The notes below the pieces were generated by a model. That model searched no databases and was not told the origin of the DNA. It was given only the letters and a program-made list of their open reading frames with translations. A stretch of 64,000 nt of DNA from Lysobacteraceae bacterium (lineage in GTDB: Bacteria > Pseudomonadota > Gammaproteobacteria > Xanthomonadales > Rhodanobacteraceae): positions 186,001 to 250,000 of the forward strand of contig SEHB01000002.1 of the NCBI GenBank assembly GCA_004143945.1, read 5' to 3'. Position 1 is the stretch's first letter. Each line of letters begins with the position of its first letter. A program made the translations under genes and the position numbers. Shown in pieces: positions 61,407 through 64,000 of the stretch.

Positions 61407-64000
61407 GTGAACCTCTCCGCGCCGTTCATCCGTCGCCCGATCGGCACCTCGCTGCTCGCGGCCGGGCTGCTCGTCGCGGGCGCGATCTGCTATTCGCTGC
61501 TCGGCATCAGCGCGCTGCCGCAGATCACGTTCCCCGCGATCTTCGTGACCGCGGCGCAGCCCGGCGCCGACGCGACCACGATGGCCTCGACCGTCGCCGC
61601 GCCGCTCGAACGCCACCTCGGCCAGGTGCCCGGCATCGACCGCATGCGTTCGTCGAGTTCGGAAGGCGGCAGCTTCGTGTTCATGATCTTCGAAGGCGGC
61701 ATCGACCTCGATGCGGCCGCGCGCGACGTCGAGGCCGCGATCAACGCGGCCGCGCCCGACCTGCCCTCGGGCCTGACCTCGCTGCCGACCTGGCAGAAGG
61801 CGAATCCGAACGACGATCCGGTGATCCAGATCGCGCTGACCTCGGACACGCAGTCGCTGTCGGCGCTGTTCGACCGCGCCGACAACCTGCTCAAGCCGCG
61901 CCTCGCGCAGTTGCCCGGCGTCGCGTCGGTCGACGTCGCCGGCAGCTCGCAGCCGGCGGTGCGCGTCGACGTGAACCTGCACGCGCTCAACGCGATGGGC
62001 CTGTCGACGAACGAACTGCGCAATTCGCTGACCGCGGCCAACGTGAGCTCGCCGCTCGGCTTCCTCAGCGACGGCCGCACCACGCTCGCGGTCAGCGCGA
62101 ACGACCAGTTGCGCAATGCGGCCGAGTTCGCCGACGTCGTCGTGGCGGTGCGCAACGGCGTGCCGATCCGGCTGCGCGATGTCGCCGACGTCTACGAAGG
62201 CGCGGAGGACAGCTACCAGGCCGCCTGGTTCAACGGCCAGCGCTCGATCGAGATCGCGGTCTACAAGCGCCCCGACTCGAACGTGATCGCGACCGTCGAC
62301 GGCGTGCGCGCCGAACTGCCCGCGCTGCAGGCGCTGCTGCCGCCCGGCACGCGGCTGACGCCGTTCTTCGACGGCACCCCGACCGTGCGCGACTCGGTCA
62401 ACGAGGTGCAGATCACGCTGCTGATCAGCCTCGCGATGGTGGTGCTGACGATGGCGCTGTTCCTGCGCCGGACCGCGCCGACGCTGATCGCCGCGACCGC
62501 GGTGCCGCTGTCGCTCGCCGGCGCGTTCATCGTGATGTACGTGCTCGGCTACACGCTCGACAACCTGTCGCTGCTCGCGCTCGTGATCGCGCTCAGCTTC
62601 GTCGTCGACGATGCGATCGTCGTGATCGAGAACATCATCCGCCACGTCGACGCGGGCATGCCGCGGCTCGAGGCGACGCTCGCGGGCGCGCGCGAGATCG
62701 GCTTCACGATCGTGTCGATCACGGCTTCGCTGGTTGCGGTGTTCATCCCGCTGCTGTTCGCGCAGGGTCTGATCGGCATGTTCTTCCGCGAGTTCACCGT
62801 GACCCTGGTCGCCGCAATCACGGTGTCCGCGGTGGTCTCGCTGACGCTGACGCCGGCGCTGTGCGGACGCTTCCTCAAACCCTTCGCCGAGGCGAAGCCG
62901 AGTCGCATCGGCACGCTGCTCGATCGCGCGCATGCGCGCATGCTCGCGCTCTACCGCGGCTCGCTCGACTGGACGCTGCGGCGGCCGTGGCTGCTCGCGC
63001 TGACGCCGCTCGCGCTGATCGTCGCGACCTTCTTCCTGTTCGGCGCGATCAAGGCCGGCTTCTTCCCGCCGCAGGACACCGGACTGATCTGGGCGCGATC
63101 GAGCGCGGGCTCGACGCTCTCGTTCGCCGACATGCAGCAGCGCCAGCAACGCGTGACCGAGCTGCTGCTCGCCGACCCCGCGGTCGAGTTCGTCGGCGCG
63201 CGCCTCGGCAGCGGCCGGCGCGGCACCAGCGGTTCGTTCGCGATCCAGCTGAAGCCGCTCGGACGGGGTCGCGAACAGTCCACCCACGAGGTGCTCGCCC
63301 GGCTTTCGGCGACCGCCGCGCATTTCCCGGACTTCCAGTTGCGCCTGCGCCCGCTGCAGGACCTGCCGAGCGGCGGGGGCGGGGGCAGCCAGGGCGCGCA
63401 GTACCAGGTGTCGCTCAAGGGCGACGATCCCGCGCGCCTGCAGGAGTGGTTGCCGAAGCTCGCGGCCGAACTGCGCCGGAACCCGATGTTCCGCGACGTC
63501 GGCAGCGACGTCGACGAAGCCGGGCTGCGCCAGAACATGGTCATCGACCGCGATGCGGCGAGCCGGCTCGGCGTCAGCGTCGCCGCGGTCGACGACGCGC
63601 TCTACAACGCGTTCGGCCAGCGCCAGATCTCGACGATCCGCTCGGACATCAGCGAGTACCAGGTGGTCGTCAACGCGCTGCCGCAGCAGACCGCGACGCC
63701 GGCGGCGCTCGAGCGCATCCACGTGCGCTCCAGCTCGGGTGCGATGGTGCCGATCACCGCGATCGCGCGCCAGCAATCCGGCCTCGCGCCGACCCAGGTC
63801 CAGCACGAAGACCAGTTCACGGTGATGGACCTCAGTTTCAACCTCGCGCCCGGCGCGAGCATGGGCGAGGCGACCCAGGTGGTCGCACGCACGATCTCGG
63901 ACATGCGCATGCCCGGCGACATCCGGCTCGACTTCGGCGGCGACTTCCGCAGCTTCCAGCAGAGCGGCGCCGCGATGCCATGGCTGCTGCTGGCCGCGGT
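61407..64000 (+). CDS. mdtC: second RND efflux pump subunit (MdtC-like), truncated by the window edge
   Basis: From GTG 61407 (GAGG upstream) the frame is open to the window end, so at least 864 of about 1020-1080 residues are present. NLSAPFIRRPIGTSLLAAGL and LLGISALPQITFPAIFVTAA are the RND N-terminal signature. LALVIALSFVVDDAIVVIEN holds the TM4 aspartates, and the second periplasmic half has begun. Sequence and order following mdtA and mdtB fit MdtC, the second half of a heteromeric RND pump. The upstream dispersed repeat may reduce its expression relative to mdtB. The C-terminus is not visible. Confidence 0.88.
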   Translation, partial: MNLSAPFIRRPIGTSLLAAGLLVAGAICYSLLGISALPQITFPAIFVTAAQPGADATTMASTVAAPLERHLGQVPGIDRMRSSSSEGGSFVFMIFEGGIDLDAAARDVEAAINAAAPDLPSGLTSLPTWQKANPNDDPVIQIALTSDTQSLSALFDRADNLLKPRLAQLPGVASVDVAGSSQPAVRVDVNLHALNAMGLSTNELRNSLTAANVSSPLGFLSDGRTTLAVSANDQLRNAAEFADVVVAVRNGVPIRLRDVADVYEGAEDSYQAAWFNGQRSIEIAVYKRPDSNVIATVDGVRAELPALQALLPPGTRLTPFFDGTPTVRDSVNEVQITLLISLAMVVLTMALFLRRTAPTLIAATAVPLSLAGAFIVMYVLGYTLDNLSLLALVIALSFVVDDAIVVIENIIRHVDAGMPRLEATLAGAREIGFTIVSITASLVAVFIPLLFAQGLIGMFFREFTVTLVAAITVSAVVSLTLTPALCGRFLKPFAEAKPSRIGTLLDRAHARMLALYRGSLDWTLRRPWLLALTPLALIVATFFLFGAIKAGFFPPQDTGLIWARSSAGSTLSFADMQQRQQRVTELLLADPAVEFVGARLGSGRRGTSGSFAIQLKPLGRGREQSTHEVLARLSATAAHFPDFQLRLRPLQDLPSGGGGGSQGAQYQVSLKGDDPARLQEWLPKLAAELRRNPMFRDVGSDVDEAGLRQNMVIDRDAASRLGVSVAAVDDALYNAFGQRQISTIRSDISEYQVVVNALPQQTATPAALERIHVRSSSGAMVPITAIARQQSGLAPTQVQHEDQFTVMDLSFNLAPGASMGEATQVVARTISDMRMPGDIRLDFGGDFRSFQQSGAAMPWLLLAA

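Noticed and set aside
1..64000. tRNA or rRNA genes
   Set aside because: No cloverleaf with a GGTTCRANTCC-type arm and no conserved rRNA segment was recognised by eye; a covariance-model scan would be decisive.

Overview
This is a 64 kb stretch of a very GC-rich (about 70 percent by eye) bacterial chromosome. The gene set (TonB receptors, an LpxO-type hydroxylase, MdtABC-type efflux, an RES-Xre pair, TrpRS with a C-terminal DUF1508-like domain) and the GTAG/GTGG-headed REP repeats suggest a gammaproteobacterium of the order Lysobacterales (Xanthomonadales), perhaps Rhodanobacteraceae. That placement is inference. No rRNA, tRNA, CRISPR array or intact insertion sequence was seen.

Layout. 1-16.2 kb: an exported double aspartyl protease (cut by the window edge) divergent from an ArsR-like regulator with a palindrome between them; an exported monohaem protein; folE; a Tet-type MFS transporter; an Asp/Glu racemase; a redoxin/DsbD-N/DUF488 group; small metabolic and unknown genes; an RES-Xre toxin-antitoxin operon; two methyltransferases and a YCII protein. 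15.5-16.5 kb is a small foreign-looking patch: vapB-vapC followed by a truncated DNA methyltransferase. 16.6-30.4 kb: a SWIM/SNF2 helicase, fused indolepyruvate ferredoxin oxidoreductase, an exported beta-helix protein, and a divergent ECF sigma factor plus receptor-like Ser/Thr kinase, then a flavodiiron-like MBL protein. 30.4-37 kb: an LTA-synthase-like sulfatase, a NupC transporter, an envelope DUF4398/OmpA pair, a PfkB kinase and a DedA protein.

37.1-41.3 kb is the most unusual region: a tightly packed, apparently co-transcribed minus-strand cluster of two roadblock/LC7 proteins, an unknown protein with a possible C-terminal winged helix, a small GTPase of the CvnD/MglA type, another unknown protein and a histone-deacetylase-family enzyme. 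It resembles an actinobacterial conservon without its sensor kinase and with a deacetylase-fold enzyme added. A LuxR-type regulator with a degenerate receiver domain lies divergently beside it.

42.3-64 kb is mostly housekeeping and envelope functions: dusB, lpxO, trpS, two TonB receptors, arginase, an HPt protein, DUF937, msrB/msrA and an MdtABC-type RND efflux operon that leaves the window. Three unrelated exported proteins (2.3, 10.9 and 23.7 kb) end in the same short motif, F-x-D-G-F-[D/E], which looks like a shared C-terminal signal. Several families of palindromic repeats sit in intergenic gaps; one copy separates the two RND pump genes.
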